NCBI RefSeq assembly: GCF_032062135.1
Contig: NC_092863.1
Coordinates: forward strand, 20,050,490-20,114,489
Reading direction: 5' to 3'
Length of the DNA: 64,000 bases
DNA from: Pyxicephalus adspersus
Taxonomy: Eukaryota > Chordata > Amphibia > Anura > Pyxicephalidae
Shown here: positions 23,501 through 38,500 of the stretch, in pieces
Position numbering within the stretch: position 1 is the first letter of the stretch
How the letters are laid out: every line of letters starts with the position of its first letter
Translations under genes and position numbers: made by a program
The notes under the pieces: generated by a model
The model's input: only the letters and a program-made list of their open reading frames with translations
The model's database searches: none
Told to the model about the DNA's origin: nothing

Positions 23501-26500
23501 TGACTACACACTAAAAGGAAAGAACCTATTGCAATGTGTCTTCTTAATATAAAGAACAACGTCATTAAAAATATCTGGATAAAAAGAACTCATTGTATAG
23601 CATTGAAAGTTATCTGGAAACCTGTGCTAAACAGAGCAATTACAATACTTGTACAGCTTAATACACCATCAACTTGTATTTTGTAATCTCTTTGCAGGCC
23701 TTCTGTGAAACTGATGGGAATCAGGACAATAAACCAAGTTCAAATTCATAAGGTAAATTCTGATTTTTGGCTTAGTGCCACATTCTATCAAGTGGTAATG
23801 CTATCTTCTACAGAAGCAATCTGATGTTTCCAAGAAAGGTATTTCATCATCTGAATCAAAAAGGTCATGAGAAATAAACCTCTATTGGATGGCTGTTATC
23901 CAGAGCATCCAGTTCTTGTGCACGAGTGTAGTCTGCAGAGACAAACTGTGTCCATATGTCATATTCTGGAAAGCAGTGATCCACACATAGGTATTCAATC
24001 CATGAAGCAAAACCTTCATTCAGCCATAAATGGGTCCACCATTCCTGCAAAGACAGATACAATAAAGAAAGTATTAAATCATTCATTAAGACCCCTGCCT
24101 GTAGCCAAAAATATAAAAATAACTGCTCGTTTACCTACAATACTATTCTTGTGAGGAGGGAGGGGACTAAAATGTGGACTAATGTAGACAACACACGGTT
24201 GTGGCTCTTTAGAGAATAATCTAAATATGCAGCATATCAAACAGAACTTTTGTTTTTTTTTTCCTTTAACAACTAGATAACAGTATTGAAAAAAAAAAAA
24301 AAGATGTGGTAATAAAACCAGACAAGAGAGAAATGTTGTCATGAGCTCACATCAAAATGAGACAACAATGTACAGAATACAATCAGTGGGAATCGTATTA
24401 ACCTATACCACGAAAATCTTTTTGCATTAACAGATGTAATGATAGAGCTGTATTTCACAAAAGGATTGTTATCAGAAACATCAGTATTCTAGACACTGTT
24501 CAAAATCTACAGACCAATTTAAAAAGGCAAGAGTTTTTTTAATTCAGTATTAAAATATCACGTTGAGACGTTTCTCCAGACACTCTTTCATAGAAAAAAT
24601 AATCAAAGGGTGCAAAAAATTAGTGGCAGAAAAAAAAAAAAACATTTTCACAGTAGAGTTGGCAAAAAGACTTTCAACCTCAGACCATATTACTTAAATT
24701 AAGGGATTGGCATCTGTCACACGCAATCAACCTTTCCCTAACTTGATACATTTAAAACTTACTGCTTTACTTATTTTAATAAGTGAAAGATCATATTCCT
24801 TATTTATAGAACAATATAACTGTTTAAAAGTAGTTTATTTTATCTTGGTAATTGTTTCAGTGAGAATGCTATTTAAACCACAAATAGCCATTAGAAAGTA
24901 CCAATTTGTATATGACAAAGAAAAATAAGGCACAGAAAGAAGGAATATGGGGCAGTTACATCAAGACTTGCTTTCCTTAAATTTTACAAAAACAAAGAAT
25001 ATTCATTTTCTATCAGATAATTCACATATCGTATTTTTTGCTCCATAAGAAGCACTTTTTTCACCCCAAAAGGGAAGCGGAAATGTCTGTGCGTCTTATG
25101 GAGCGAATATTGCCGCACAGCCAGCCCCGGGCTGCAGTACCTTCAGTGGCCACCGGGTGGCAGACGTTACAGCTGCACCATGTGTGTATGTGTGTGACGG
25201 CCAGCTCTGTCCTCCCAGTGCAATTCAGCAGCAACACAGAGGAGCCCGGATTGCAGAGCCCGGCCACCGCTCACAGCCCTGACCCCGTGCACAGGACAAG
25301 TAATGACACAAATGTGTCATGGGGGAGAGAGGAGACATTGATGGGGCTTGCTCAGTGCAGGGGGACACAGTAGGCAAAGCTTACACAGGAGGGGGCTGCT
25401 TAATGTAGGAGGGTAGAGAACTGCAAATTATAATACTGGTTCAGAATATTTTTTTTCATGTTTTCCTCCTCTAAACCTTGGTGGGTCTTCTAGTGCGAAA
25501 AATACAGTAATTCTTTTAACAGAGACTGGTAATCAGACAGGGACTGTGAAAATGTATCCAAGATAGAAACTTAACGGTAAAAATATGAGATACAATATGA
25601 AATGATCTCCATTCAGTTATGTTTTCTTTTGTAATATACCATATTACATATTTCTAAAACATCTTAGATGTTCCCAAATCCCAAAAAGCATGCTTACCAT
25701 GGTGACTAGATTACCAAACCACTGGTGTGCCAATTCATGTCCAACAACTAGTGCCACCCACTGGCGGGAGGAAGAGCAAGAGTTCTTGGGATCAATAAGC
25801 AGAGCTGTCTCCCTAATATGAAGAGAGAAAACATCTATGACTGAGGCTTTATTACATTACACTTCACAACATAAAATACAATATTTTATTATTAATGATT
25901 ATCAACCACACTGTATGGTCTCATATCTAATTTTGAAAACCTCTTCATGTAAGCAAACGTATCACTAGTATTGCCTTGAGAGATTAAACTTCCTACCCCC
26001 TTGAGGAACCACTGACTGAAAAGCAAAACTGCAAAATCCTTTGTTGCTAACAAAGTCATAGCATGTCATGCAAACAAAGAAATCACTTTCATAATAAAAG
26101 AAAAGCATGTGAAATATAACATTTTTATCTAGCTCCAGTCATCAAATGTCAGGATTTAGACAATCCAATGTCAGGTAGAGAGAACCGAGTACATATTTTT
26201 ATACCAGAGGGAAACATTGAACAGATAATTTGACAGATCACTTTCCCGCTCTCCTGTAAAAGGTGGCCTGTGTTTTTCTTACCAAAGTGCTAAGTGAGCC
26301 CAGTAAAAAACAATTTTTTTTGTTTAGAGCGTTTAGACTTGAAAAGGGCTGGATTTCTTTTGTACCATTTTTATAATGTATCATGCTGTTGAAAATAATA
26401 AATAGGGCACAAGTTACTAGGTCAGTGTAAATAGCACTAATGAGAAAGCCCCAATTTGTAAAAGAGTGGAAGTGAACTCTAGCAGTCTCATGTAATGTGT

Positions 26501-26767
26501 TGTCAGTATATGGTTGTCTCCTAAAGTATGTCCCTCCGTGTCTGACCATCTTCTGCTGTATACTTTATAGTCTGACAGTTTTCTTTAGCATTTCATTCAC
26601 GGAGTATTAGGTGCATGCCTTTAATCATTTCAGGGGTTGCACATGACCTGTTATAATCAATTAGGTTGACAATCATTATGAGACAATAAAATGCAGCCCA
26701 ATTCATCCAAAAACAGCCATCATGGGAAACAATCTTTGGGCTCTGTAACAACTGTGTGTGTGTATAT

Positions 26768-26816
<49 letters not shown>

Positions 26817-29800
26817 AATATATAAATATTTGTAAAAATACAGCATAGCAATGGATCTGGAACAAATCAAAAATGTTAGGCAGCAGATATCTTGAGAACT
26901 ATAAATAAGATGGGGTCATGTGGATAGGGGGGCTGGGGCAGCACGGTGGTTCAGAGGTTAGCACTCTGGCCTTTCCAGTACTAGGTCCCAGGTTCGAATC
27001 TCAGCCAGAAACTACATGAAGTTTGCATGGGTTTCCTCCGGATATTCGGATTTCTCTCACATTCCAAAATATGCAGTTATAATTGGCCTCCTCCCAAATT
27101 GGCCTTAGACTGTGGTAATGACATATGCCTATGGTAGGTGGACATTAGATTGTGAGCACTTCTGAGGGACAGTTAGTGACATGACCAGTGCTGCATAATA
27201 TGTTGGCACTATATAAAAACAAGATAATAATAATGGGACAATTCAATGAATCTAAAATGCTAAGACATTTTAATGACTAGTTTGATGAGGGTGTGCTGGG
27301 AAATGTACCGTTCAGTTGAAAACACCCTTGTGATCCTGGCATTTGTTTTCAATACTAGTATAGCCCAAGCCAACATATTGGATATATTTAAAATCTAACA
27401 AATCTGAAAAACTGGTAAAACATATACATATGCAATGCCTATTACCCTCCTGTTTAAATGGTCCTTTGGTTTTTACCATTATTTACAAAACAATTACATA
27501 TAATTGTGCGGGGGGCGGGGGGGAGAGCATTCTAGGCCTACTGCAAAAAAATACTTTTACATCTAAACCTTGCATCAAAGTATAGGAAAATAATAATTTG
27601 ATTTCTATGGCTACAAACATCAATTTCTCCACCGTCAGTCTTAGAACATTCTATTGAGTCAAAGAAAACACTTTTACTATCACCTTTGAAAACCCTAAAG
27701 TGGTTTTATGGGGGGATGAGGGTACAAATTACCCTATGAACCGAAGTTCTTTAGCTAGAAAGCTTCAGAAAATGCTGACAGAAATGGGCAGGTTATGTTT
27801 ATTAGGTGAAAGTATTTGTGTATGGCAGAAAAAGTAATTAAGTAATAAAGACAAACTAAATCCCTGTTCTGTCGCAGAGCTTCACAATCATCTTCCATCT
27901 CCCTCCTCCTTCATGTGATTTTCAGCCATCTTGATCAAATGGGCTAGGATAATGCAAATCCCATGCCAGTTTATTCACTGCTAGCAACCGCATAGAAATC
28001 TAGGATTGCTGGTTATCTTGACACCTTGCTCGAATGATCAGGCAGATAAGAATGCATATTGGAGAAGGGGACCTAGTCTGCCCTTTTCGGGATTTGAGTA
28101 CTGATTTAACCAGTACACAGTTTTTTTGGAAAAGCAAAACCCCAAAGCACAACGGAGAAGGAAAATATATACCTGTATGTGACCAGGCCCCAGTTTTCCA
28201 TGGCTCCTGCAAAAAACAAATAGAGAGTAAGGAAGGGAATCAAAGCAGGAGACAGGGTGTCGCCTGTACAGCAGGCTAGTTAGTGGTAACTTTACCAGCT
28301 GCAAAGTCTGCAATGGCGATGAGGTCAATCTTGGGAAGAGGGTAGGGCACATTGAAGTAATCCTTATAGAAAGGCAGAGTTTTAGCAGCAACCTGAAGGA
28401 GCAATACACAAAAGTTGGTGGGGTGTTGGGTACTAATTTATAACAAACAAATCAGCAGACCCAAAACAGAACTTACCTCCAAAGCAAACTTTCCCTGCTC
28501 TGCTTTTCCAACTGGAGTGTAAACACGGACCAGCACTCCATCTGCAGATCGCGTTTCCACAAAGTCGTACTCTCCCACCACAAAGGCCACAAGATAGGTC
28601 GACATTATGGGTGTGCGAGCAAACTTTACTTCCACCAGGTTCTTGTCATCAGGGTATGACTTGCGTTCAATTAGGTTCTACAGAGTAGGATACAAAAAAT
28701 GAAAGCACAAAAGCAATCTGAATAAAACCTCCCTTGACATTTATAGTGGTCCTTCATGAATCCATCCTGACAGATGGATGGATGAACCACAGACTACTTC
28801 TGTACATGTCAGATTCTTGCCCGATGAGCATGACTGTTTGTTTTGGATGATAATCATCTGACGTGTGTACATACCCCAATATAGAAACAAGTGTCAAAGT
28901 CCCCTACCTGTTGAAAACTACTTTAGTTTGTCTCAGAAAAAAAACAAAAACTCTTACACAATTTATTTGTACAAGTTTACCTTATCTAGATCGATGTTTG
29001 ATAAGAAACTACCATTCACGGCTTGCCTCAACCTCTGTGCCTCTAGCTAGGTATTGCAATGCATATATTTCTGTAAAATGGATCTTACCCGTTATCAGCA
29101 TAGCATTCTACAGACAAATAGTAGCACAATGACTGATTTATGCTGTTTGATGTCCATGGAAAACAATCACACCATGACAGTCATTCTAAATTTTTGATTT
29201 AATTAGGCATATGGCCAAGGCCCAAAAACCATATCGCCTACAAATTGAGCTATTTGCCGCTTACCATCAGGAATTGCCCGGATGTGAAGGCCATAGAGGA
29301 AGCACGGTATCACCAAGAGTTGCGAAAAGAATACTATATTTATTGAAACCACAAGAAGGGCTAGTATTTCCAAATATAAGGCGTTATTATCAGTGTTGAA
29401 GTGACAGATCCAAAACCCTTTTCTAAAACATGCCCTCTGGGTATGGGACAGGTTAAAAGAACACCTGAATCGCTCTCTCCCCACAAACCCAGTGGCAAGT
29501 TACAACCGGGCTTTTACACAGGGGTTTGACAATGCAGCTAGCTTTGTATGGTAGCTCTCTAAGGGACTCCATTCGAAGCATCACAACAATAAATGGGGTA
29601 TGATCTTGGCCCTCGCTACTTGATAAGTATAAAGTACCAGCCTCGGAAACATTCAGGTATTTACAAATTCACCACTATATTGCGTTGCCTAAACCCTAAA
29701 ACACACCAAAACCCCTTTTGAGAGCCACAGCTTTTGAGCAGATATGTGATAGAGATCCGCTGGGCAAGAGCATCAGTGGTAAACCGGACATACACACCTA

Positions 29801-32800
29801 TATGCTTCCAGGTGGAATCTGATACAGGTCCACTCGGTGAATGAGGCCCAATGGAAACCCATTTGGCATATGGCAGCTCATGGTTCCACCAACATGATTT
29901 TTAATGAGGCTAATTACAAGCTCTTTTTAAGATGGTACATGGTGCTGGCTAGAATTGTTAAGAGGTCGGACCTATGTTTTCGAGGCTGCTGTGCGGTTTG
30001 CACCAGGTTATTAAACAACTGGTCAATCCCCCCAATCAAGCGATTCTGGACAGGTGTCTACCAGATGGTATATATTATACTCACTAGGGGCATTAAAAAG
30101 ACCCATTTGAAGTGTTAATGCTTTTGTGCCCCCGAAATTGTACTCTATACCAGTTCAAACTGCTGACCTACATCTTTACAGCCACTAAACAAACGTTGGC
30201 TTGAGCACTGTAGTCAGGTACGTCTATGTTGGCACAGGTAAAAAAATAAGATACAGTAGTATTTTTTACATGAAAACGTGAAAAAATAATAAAAGTCATT
30301 GAAACAAAAATTTTGATTTAATCAAGAAAAAAAGCGGGAATGAGCAATATACATTGTGAAAGTGGAAATTTGAACAAAAAATTCTTACCATATTTGATAA
30401 AGCAACTCTGTCCTTGGGTACAATGAGAATCACATCAAAGGTTGCTTTGATAGCAGGCTCATCCCAGCAGGGGAAAGCTCTTCGTGCATCTGTGGCCTGA
30501 GGAGAAGAAATGCATTTCATGACACATTCACAATAGTAGCAACACCATACAAATAAACAGCCGGGCAATTTGTAAATTGCCCTAATCAATCCCAGGAGCC
30601 CTTGGCCTTTGGTCTTACCTCAAATTGAGTGACTGCAGCATAGCGCACTTCTCCAGAAGCTGTAGTGTATTTACTTCGATAGAAACCTTTCATTTTATCA
30701 TTTAACTCGCCAACAAAATCAATTTTCAACACCCCTGTACCTGAACACATATATAGGAGAAATAAGTGTACATTGTAAATAGAACACACACACTATATTG
30801 TCAATGATGCTTACCATTAGCCTGTACTCTTTCTCACATTGCCTACAAACCACAACACTCTGGAAGTATCTAGGTCTGCCGAAAATCAGACCTAGACCTT
30901 TTTCTAAACTGAATTTTACATACTGGCTTTCCTTTATTACCAGGGTGAGCCCTAAAAACTGCCATATCCAATATGACGGTCTTCAACAGCAGTAAGGGCA
31001 TTTACACTGGACAGGCAGATGGAAAATTGTGGCGCTCAATCAATATGCCAAGGAAAGTCAGGCTTCAATACAGTTTTCATTCTATATAGATTATCACAAT
31101 TACATTTACTTTTCTAAAGCACATATAGTAATGTAAATAGACCTTCTACTTACCTTTTTGTAGGGTGCTTGGAAAAGACAAAGTCACCTTCTCATCTTCA
31201 TTTTGGTAATTGAACCCTGTGGCATGAATTTCTGCAATATAGGAAGGGGTGAAACTTTAAAAAAAAAAACATAAAATGACACCTAAAGCATATCATAAGC
31301 ATATGTAGTATTCAAAGGTGTTATTTATTATGTAATGTACACTTGACTAGGATAACATTTTAACACATAATCAGTGCCAAACATTTAGTGCTCCAATTTC
31401 CCAGGATAGCACAAAGGCAGATTTGTTTGTTTTGGCAAAGCCGACTTCCCATCCTTCACCTCCCCACTCCAAACTTTGAAATATGCGGTGCATGTATTGT
31501 ATGAAATTGGATACAATTACAATCATGAACAAACTGTTCTGTTTTGTTGTTGCATGGAAAGCAGAAAACTTTTTAGTAACTTATTACATGAATTGTGCCC
31601 AATCCACACAGAAAGCAAAATACTGGTTTCTACAGCAAAAATTACAAGATAAAACCCCACATAATTTGGAGGGAGAGAGAGGGAGAGAGGGAGAGAGAGA
31701 GAGGGAGAGAGAGAGAGGGAGAGAGAGAGAGAGAGCATATAGGTGTGACAAGTGAAAATTTGGAACAAATGAACACAGCGGAAGCCTAGGAACCCGACAC
31801 TCCCTTAAAATGTTGGTCTCTAAAGCTAGGTACACACTTCCAATAATTATCGTTAGAAAACGAATGATTATGTCCGATCAACGATTATGCACGGTTATAT
31901 TTAAATGATCGTATTGTGCACAATTCTGTACATGCTGTAACGATACGATGGTTCAAATATAATCCATCAATAGCGTACACATGCTAGATACAATTGTTTG
32001 AACGATGCAGGGAGTGACATGTAAGGGAGAAAGGGTAATGCAGAAACATCCACGATCACTGAACGACCGTACAGACAATAGATAGCCAATCAGATCCGCC
32101 GTGACGTTTATTTCCAACGACAATCCTCGTTAGTTTCAGTCGTTAGTTTGCAACAATAATTACTGGAAGCGTGTACGCATCTTTAAGAGAATTCAGATTG
32201 ACATCCCTTTCCATCAATGTGGTGTGGCCAGCAGAACAGGTATTTACCAGATATTTAGCAAGTAGCAGATTTATAGGCACCCTTCAAATAATGTTACAGC
32301 AGAAAGTGGGAGTATTGGGAAGATATCCTACCCAACATCCAGATTCCTAATATTGGTGCACACCCCAAAATGTCAATTAGTAAATTAATTAGTAAGTAAT
32401 GACCACATAGTTGCAATATGTGTACATTTTTCAAGGGGTCAGCTTTAATTAAATGTGGCTGATTATCATTAAGATTGGGATCTAGGATTTTGCTGGATTT
32501 CAATATATGATTAGATACCATTATATTTTCACAATCACAGGGGAAAAGGTTGCTTACCAACACAGGGGCAGTTTTCTCCCTGTGGCAGAGGGGTACTTTT
32601 AAGTTCCCGATGACTACCAAGGTAGGGTCACTTTTTCTTCCCACTGACCACAAGGTCTTATTCTTCCCCCATTGACACAGAAGACATTTTTCCTATTGCC
32701 GACTACAAACTGCACACTCTGCTAGTTAGGTAGGTTAGCTAGGTTTAGGTGCATCTAAAACCAAAACTTGATTATATATTAAAAAAAAAAGTGTCTAAAA

Positions 32801-35526
32801 CCCCTTAATGGTTTTCTGGTACATGTCCCCCATGTCCTGGAAATAAAACAAAACCTGCTTTTACCAAACCTAAAACAAAACAAAAAAAATATTGTAAAAC
32901 CAGTACACTAATACAGGTAATGAAGGCTCAATAAAAAAACTTCAAGGTGAAACATGGGCAAGTACCACCGTGCAACAGATGTGCAGGCAGTACAGTGATT
33001 GAGGAGGTGTGTGGGTCATGCAAATATTTATACAACTATTTCTTTGTAAAATGGTGGATCATTGACAGACTACTCTCACAGGCTGAACTCAGTCAGCAAG
33101 TATAGTACGCAGCCCTGGGCAGCCAGGATACATTTTTTACACCTTCTCCCTTCCATCAGCTGTTTTAGTCTTTATACCTGGGTGAAAAGCTTAAAATAAC
33201 AGAGGTTTTGGGGAACCTCTGTTAAAACCAAATAATTAAAAGATCAGTGGGATGAATGTACCTTTAATTGGTGGTTAGTGAAAAGAATAGCGTTATATAG
33301 CAGCATTACAACTACAGAAACCGTTCATATAAGGAATTCTGAAACTATTATACATGAAGACTGACTTTATCCCCAAATACTAGTCAATGCAGTAAACACC
33401 AATTGTAAGCTTTACATTTACTTAGGCCTCCACCTATGTATGTGTGTGTATATATATATATATAAATAAATAAATGGAGCACAAAATGAACTACTCTCCA
33501 CAGAGCAAAAACTTTCCTCTTTCTGGCCTTCTCAGGTACAGTGAGCATGCTCACATCCACATATTAGCCTTTTTTTTGACAGGAGAACTGGATCTGCCAG
33601 ACTTTCTAAACGCGTCATTGTTCAGGTTATTTCTCTAAGCATAGAGATTCACTTCTCTTCTTCTTTTTCAAAGACTAAATAAACATCTAGATGGACTGTA
33701 ATGTTTATTATTAATATTATCCTGTAATATTGTCCTGTTTAGCAGGATACAATATTTCTTTAAAAATGTCTGAATGAATTAGGTTTCAACAATGGATTGA
33801 AGTATGAGCAGACATTGTCAACACTGGCAAAAAAAAAAAATGCTGAGAAGCCTGGCACTGTGTCCGGGGCCTACTGGCATCTAAGTTGGCATCAGAGTCA
33901 TTGTTGAGATCATATCTGGCGCACCAATGAACACTACAGGCTCACATTAGCACAATATGACAGACATTCTTACTGAAAGCATGAGATTACCCACAATAAC
34001 AACACTACATAATGAGCCGAGGTATTTACTAGTATATTGGTTTTTAGACTTGTGGGTTAGTGAATAGAACATTTGCCCAGATAAACAATATAAACAAATG
34101 TAACTATATTAAAGTTAAGTATTTCAGAAAAACCTGCTACACCAAGTTATGACTTTATTTACATTCATAACTAAATAGATCTACAGTCCACAAGCCTAAA
34201 ACTAGCAATTTCTTTTAAATAAATTCTATATTGTGCTTTCTCCATACTAACAAATAACTAGCTCAAGTTGCTAGTGACTGTCATTGAATAAAGTTACTCT
34301 CACTGCTTTAGAACTAACCCATCATTTGACCTATTCATGTTTGTTTTGTCTTCTTCAACTTGTTTCCGTCTTCTACTCAAATGTTCAAATGGTAGACAGT
34401 AATGCTTGAAAGTTTGTAAACCCTTTAAAATTATGTGAACATTTTCTATAATTTTTATGAATGTTACTTAAAATATAATTGTTTTTTAAAACAAGTGCTA
34501 AAAGTAGATGAAGAGAAACTAGGTAAATAAATAAAACAAAACTATAGTTGATCATGTCTTTATTGAAAAAATAAAAATAAAAAAAGTAATCAAATAACCT
34601 AATCGATAAGTGGAAACTAAGTGAATCCTTAGGGTTATCTTATAATATGAAGGTGAAATTGGAGTCTTGTGTTTTACATTTATTTGATGAGTTATAGGCC
34701 CAGATTTATTACTCATCAAAGTGAAGCGGACATTACTGTCTAGGCTTATATTGGCAAACAATTTCAAGTACTGTGGATTATATTTGTCAATAGCAAAGAT
34801 ATAACTGGCTGTGCAGCTGCAGCTACTACACGGAAACTTTTGCCTTCATGGACAATCCCAATAAGACTTCCTGACTGGCATTCAAGTGCACCGTGAAGGA
34901 GTGGCCCATTATGGACCACTGGGAAAATATATACTCCAAAAGCTAAATATTTTAGACTTTACAAAGGTTGTTTTCCTCTGCAAAAAAGTCCTTTTAAAAC
35001 AGTGGTTGCCAACCTTTTGGAGTTCACAGACCACAAAATTTACGGACTCCTGACTGTGCATACGTGGGCAGCCGTGTGTCAATCAAAGGGGAAGGCACTC
35101 ATGATGCCAGAACCCAGAGAACACAACCTGTCCACTGTCCCGAGCCTGCAATGTATACAGGGGAAATGGTCTGCAGCTCTGGCCGGTGCACTCCCCCAGC
35201 GGGGTCATTTTTCTGACCCCACTGGGGGGCACCAAAGTTTTCTTGCAGTCCATCGGATGGCGACCACTGCTTTAAAACATCCCTATTAATTTTTGATCTT
35301 TTTAATTTATAAGTGGCACCCTCGTATTGTACTTTGACCTTCTAACCTTATGACATCTAATAACCATTCTGAATTTACATCCCCCCCATTTCTTGCCTAT
35401 TCAGTTTTTTTCGTCTATTTCAACTTTAACATTTTAAAGTTTATGTAAGGGCAAAACCTTAACAAAAGAAAGTTTTTTGTGGGCTGGCACAAAAGTAATT
35501 TTAAATGCTCCATGGCAAAGTTGTCA

Positions 35527-35563
<37 letters not shown>

Positions 35564-38500
35564 AGTAAATCTTTCAAATGGGAAAAATGTTCTGGTGACA
35601 ACCCTAAAGATGGGAACTCCTTTCACTTTGGGGAGATTTCCTCTCACTGTTGCATCTTCATGACAGCAGTATACATATAGGGCTCTACAGGTAGTCCCCC
35701 GGTAACATACCAGATAGGGACTGTAGGTTTGTTCTTAAGTTGAGTTTGTATGTAAGTTGGAACAGGTACATTATTTTATTAAAAGCAATTAGGCCAGATG
35801 TTTGTCCCAACATAATATTAGGCAGCGTGGTGTCAGGTACTGTATAAAATCCTAAATCACAAAGCAAAAAAAAAAAACATTTAATAACTTTTGGAGCAAG
35901 ATGTGCTTCGGTATGCAAAAAGAAACTACAGAGTTTGCCTTGGTCAATAAAGAGTTACAAGAGGCTGCAGAAATAGCTCACCCCCCTAGAATCACTCACA
36001 ACCTCAGCTGTGTTTAGCAAAAGATTTCTTCTGCAAGTCATGCAAACCACCCCACCCCCTTCAAGCCTCTGTCCTGCACACAGCGAGCAGGGAAGCCCTG
36101 TGGTATCTAGGAGGGATGTCCTTAACCCAGGGACTACCTGTATTTAAAAAAAAAGAAAAAAAAAAAAAGAAAAAAAAAAACATACATTCCCGGACATTTC
36201 ATTATGACAATCTTCCAAGTCCATTTATTTTAATGGCAGTAATTGATTCCCAACATGGAATGCCAGATTCCCAGTTGTAATAGTGGAGCCCATAGAGCCC
36301 TGATCTACTTTATGCAAAACAAAGATAAAGTTCTGGCTCTACATACAATAACTGACCATCCAAAGAATACCATATCCTTGCCCAGACACAATAAACAATG
36401 TCTGTACATGGCCTCATAAAGAAAGAAGAATATATATATATATTACACATATAATCACACGGATAATTAATGGTCTCCACAATATCCAAGTTGCGTTTTT
36501 TTTTTTTAGAAATTGTAGAATTGTATGGTAGGTACCTAACATTTTTTAAATGACTTTTAAATTTAGTCAAAAGCATAAAATGATACAAAATACATATAAT
36601 GGATAGGAGGGTAGTTTTACAAAGCATGTAATCAATACATTTTCCCCTCCCTGTTGTAGTTCTTCACAGGATGCCAGTTTGTTCTCAAAACCCAGATGTA
36701 GAAGTAACATTTAATCCTTTTATGCAACACAACCCCTGACAGAGATTAGCACACTACTGCTGGGCTAACACATTTATAACTTTTTCTTGAAGGATACAGC
36801 TGACAAGATTCACACATTGTGTGTGGAAAACACAAACACACACAAAAAAATGGTCAATAACTTACACTGTCAAATTCACAAAGTAGTGGGATATCCAGAA
36901 AAAAATGTGACTGGCATCCAATTTAAAAAAAAAATGGAAATGATTAGTAAAGCATATGACAAAGAGTCTGATTTAGCAGTGAATTATGAGTGAAGCATGA
37001 TCAGTGCATTTCTAAATATAGCAGGAATACAGTGTAGCATTCTACAGCATAGAAAAGGTTAGCGCCTGTCAGGTTAATCGAATTAGAATTTTATGGCGCT
37101 CAACTACTTGGCAGCCAACCAAGGAATACCTCTGGCAAGACCAGGCTTGTGATGTAATGGTACATAAAAAAAATAAATCAGTAAAGAATTTTGGAAGGAA
37201 TCAAATGAATGCTCATATAAGACAATTGCCTCACCACAGGAGGGTTAGACCCCTTTAAACCTCCAGCTACTGATAAATTAGGGATTGCATGCATCAACAA
37301 GTTCTATCCAAAAATTCCAGGCAAATATGTTACTGTCCTATATGCCATTGTTCTCCACATTAATTATCCATTATTTTTCATTTACAAGTTAAAAATACAA
37401 ATCGGCAAGAATAAAGGATGCTAGAAAGTTCTGTTGATATGGGACAGAATAGGCACATCTGGTGTAAATGACATTATACAGTACAGGTAGTCACCGGGTT
37501 ACATACAAGATAGGGACTGTAGGTTTGCTCTTAAGTTGAATTTGTATGCAAGTCAGAACAGGTACAGGGTTCTCCCCAGGCACTTTGAGCTGGGCGCACC
37601 ACCCGGCACTTTTCAGCACCCACCGGCTATTTTTAAGTGGTTACTAAAGAGTTTGGTCACAATACAGGGGCTGCCACCCACCTACAATTTCTTCCCACCC
37701 AGCTTAAAATAACTTCTGGGTTGAGCACTGAGGTAGATTATTTAAATAAATGTAATTAGGACAGATGTTTGATTTAATATATTATTAGGCAGCATGCTGT
37801 CAGTTACTGTATAAATCCTCACTGAGCTAATTAACAAAGCCCAAAAAACCTTTATAAAGCCTAGACAGCCAACTTCTGGAGCAAGTGCTTTGTTTTGCAA
37901 AAAAAAAAAACAACTGCAGAGTTTGTCTTGGTAATTTAGGAGTTACAAGATGTTACAGATCAGCTCAACCTCGGCTGTGTTTAGCAAAAGCTTTCTTCTG
38001 CAACTCATGCAAACTGCCCGCTCCCCCATGCACAGCAAGCAGGGAATCCTCGTTCATATCTAGGAATCATCCATATGTCGGATGTCCTTAACTCAGGGAC
38101 TACCTGTATTTGCAAATGCACCAATATGAAGCACTGCAGGGTTAGATTTTATACACAGGGAGTGGTTAATGTAAATGGTTGTAAAAGCCTAACTCTGGGC
38201 ACTATTTTTTTTTTAAATCAATAATACTTTTCTTTTGGTTCAGCCAAGCACTGCTGATAAATACAGCAGAAACAGCAGTTCTGTTCAAATCAAAACATGA
38301 TCCATGTAATTACCATCAGTTATGGTGTTGTGCCTTTTTTAATATATTTTTTTGCCCACTCTAATATTGTTGTTCACAAATTGGAGCCATCTCTGCACAG
38401 AACTATGCAAATGGGGTTTAAACAGAATTGCTACTCCGCATGAATAAGGCATGTAAGCTGGGCAAGGCAACTGCCAAAAATGACTTATTGAAGGTAGAAA

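Larger units (their letters stand above)
20086..23879. other. NPEPPS introns 17 to 10 (short introns)
   Basis: Introns between exons 10 and 18 are about 130 to 780 bases long (for example 20640-20937, 21073-21849, 22781-23330). They hold no recognisable repeats or further exons. Confidence 0.5.

Noticed and set aside
27510..27523. G6 C G7 as a G-quadruplex
   Set aside because: It has only two runs and too few loop positions for four three-layer runs.
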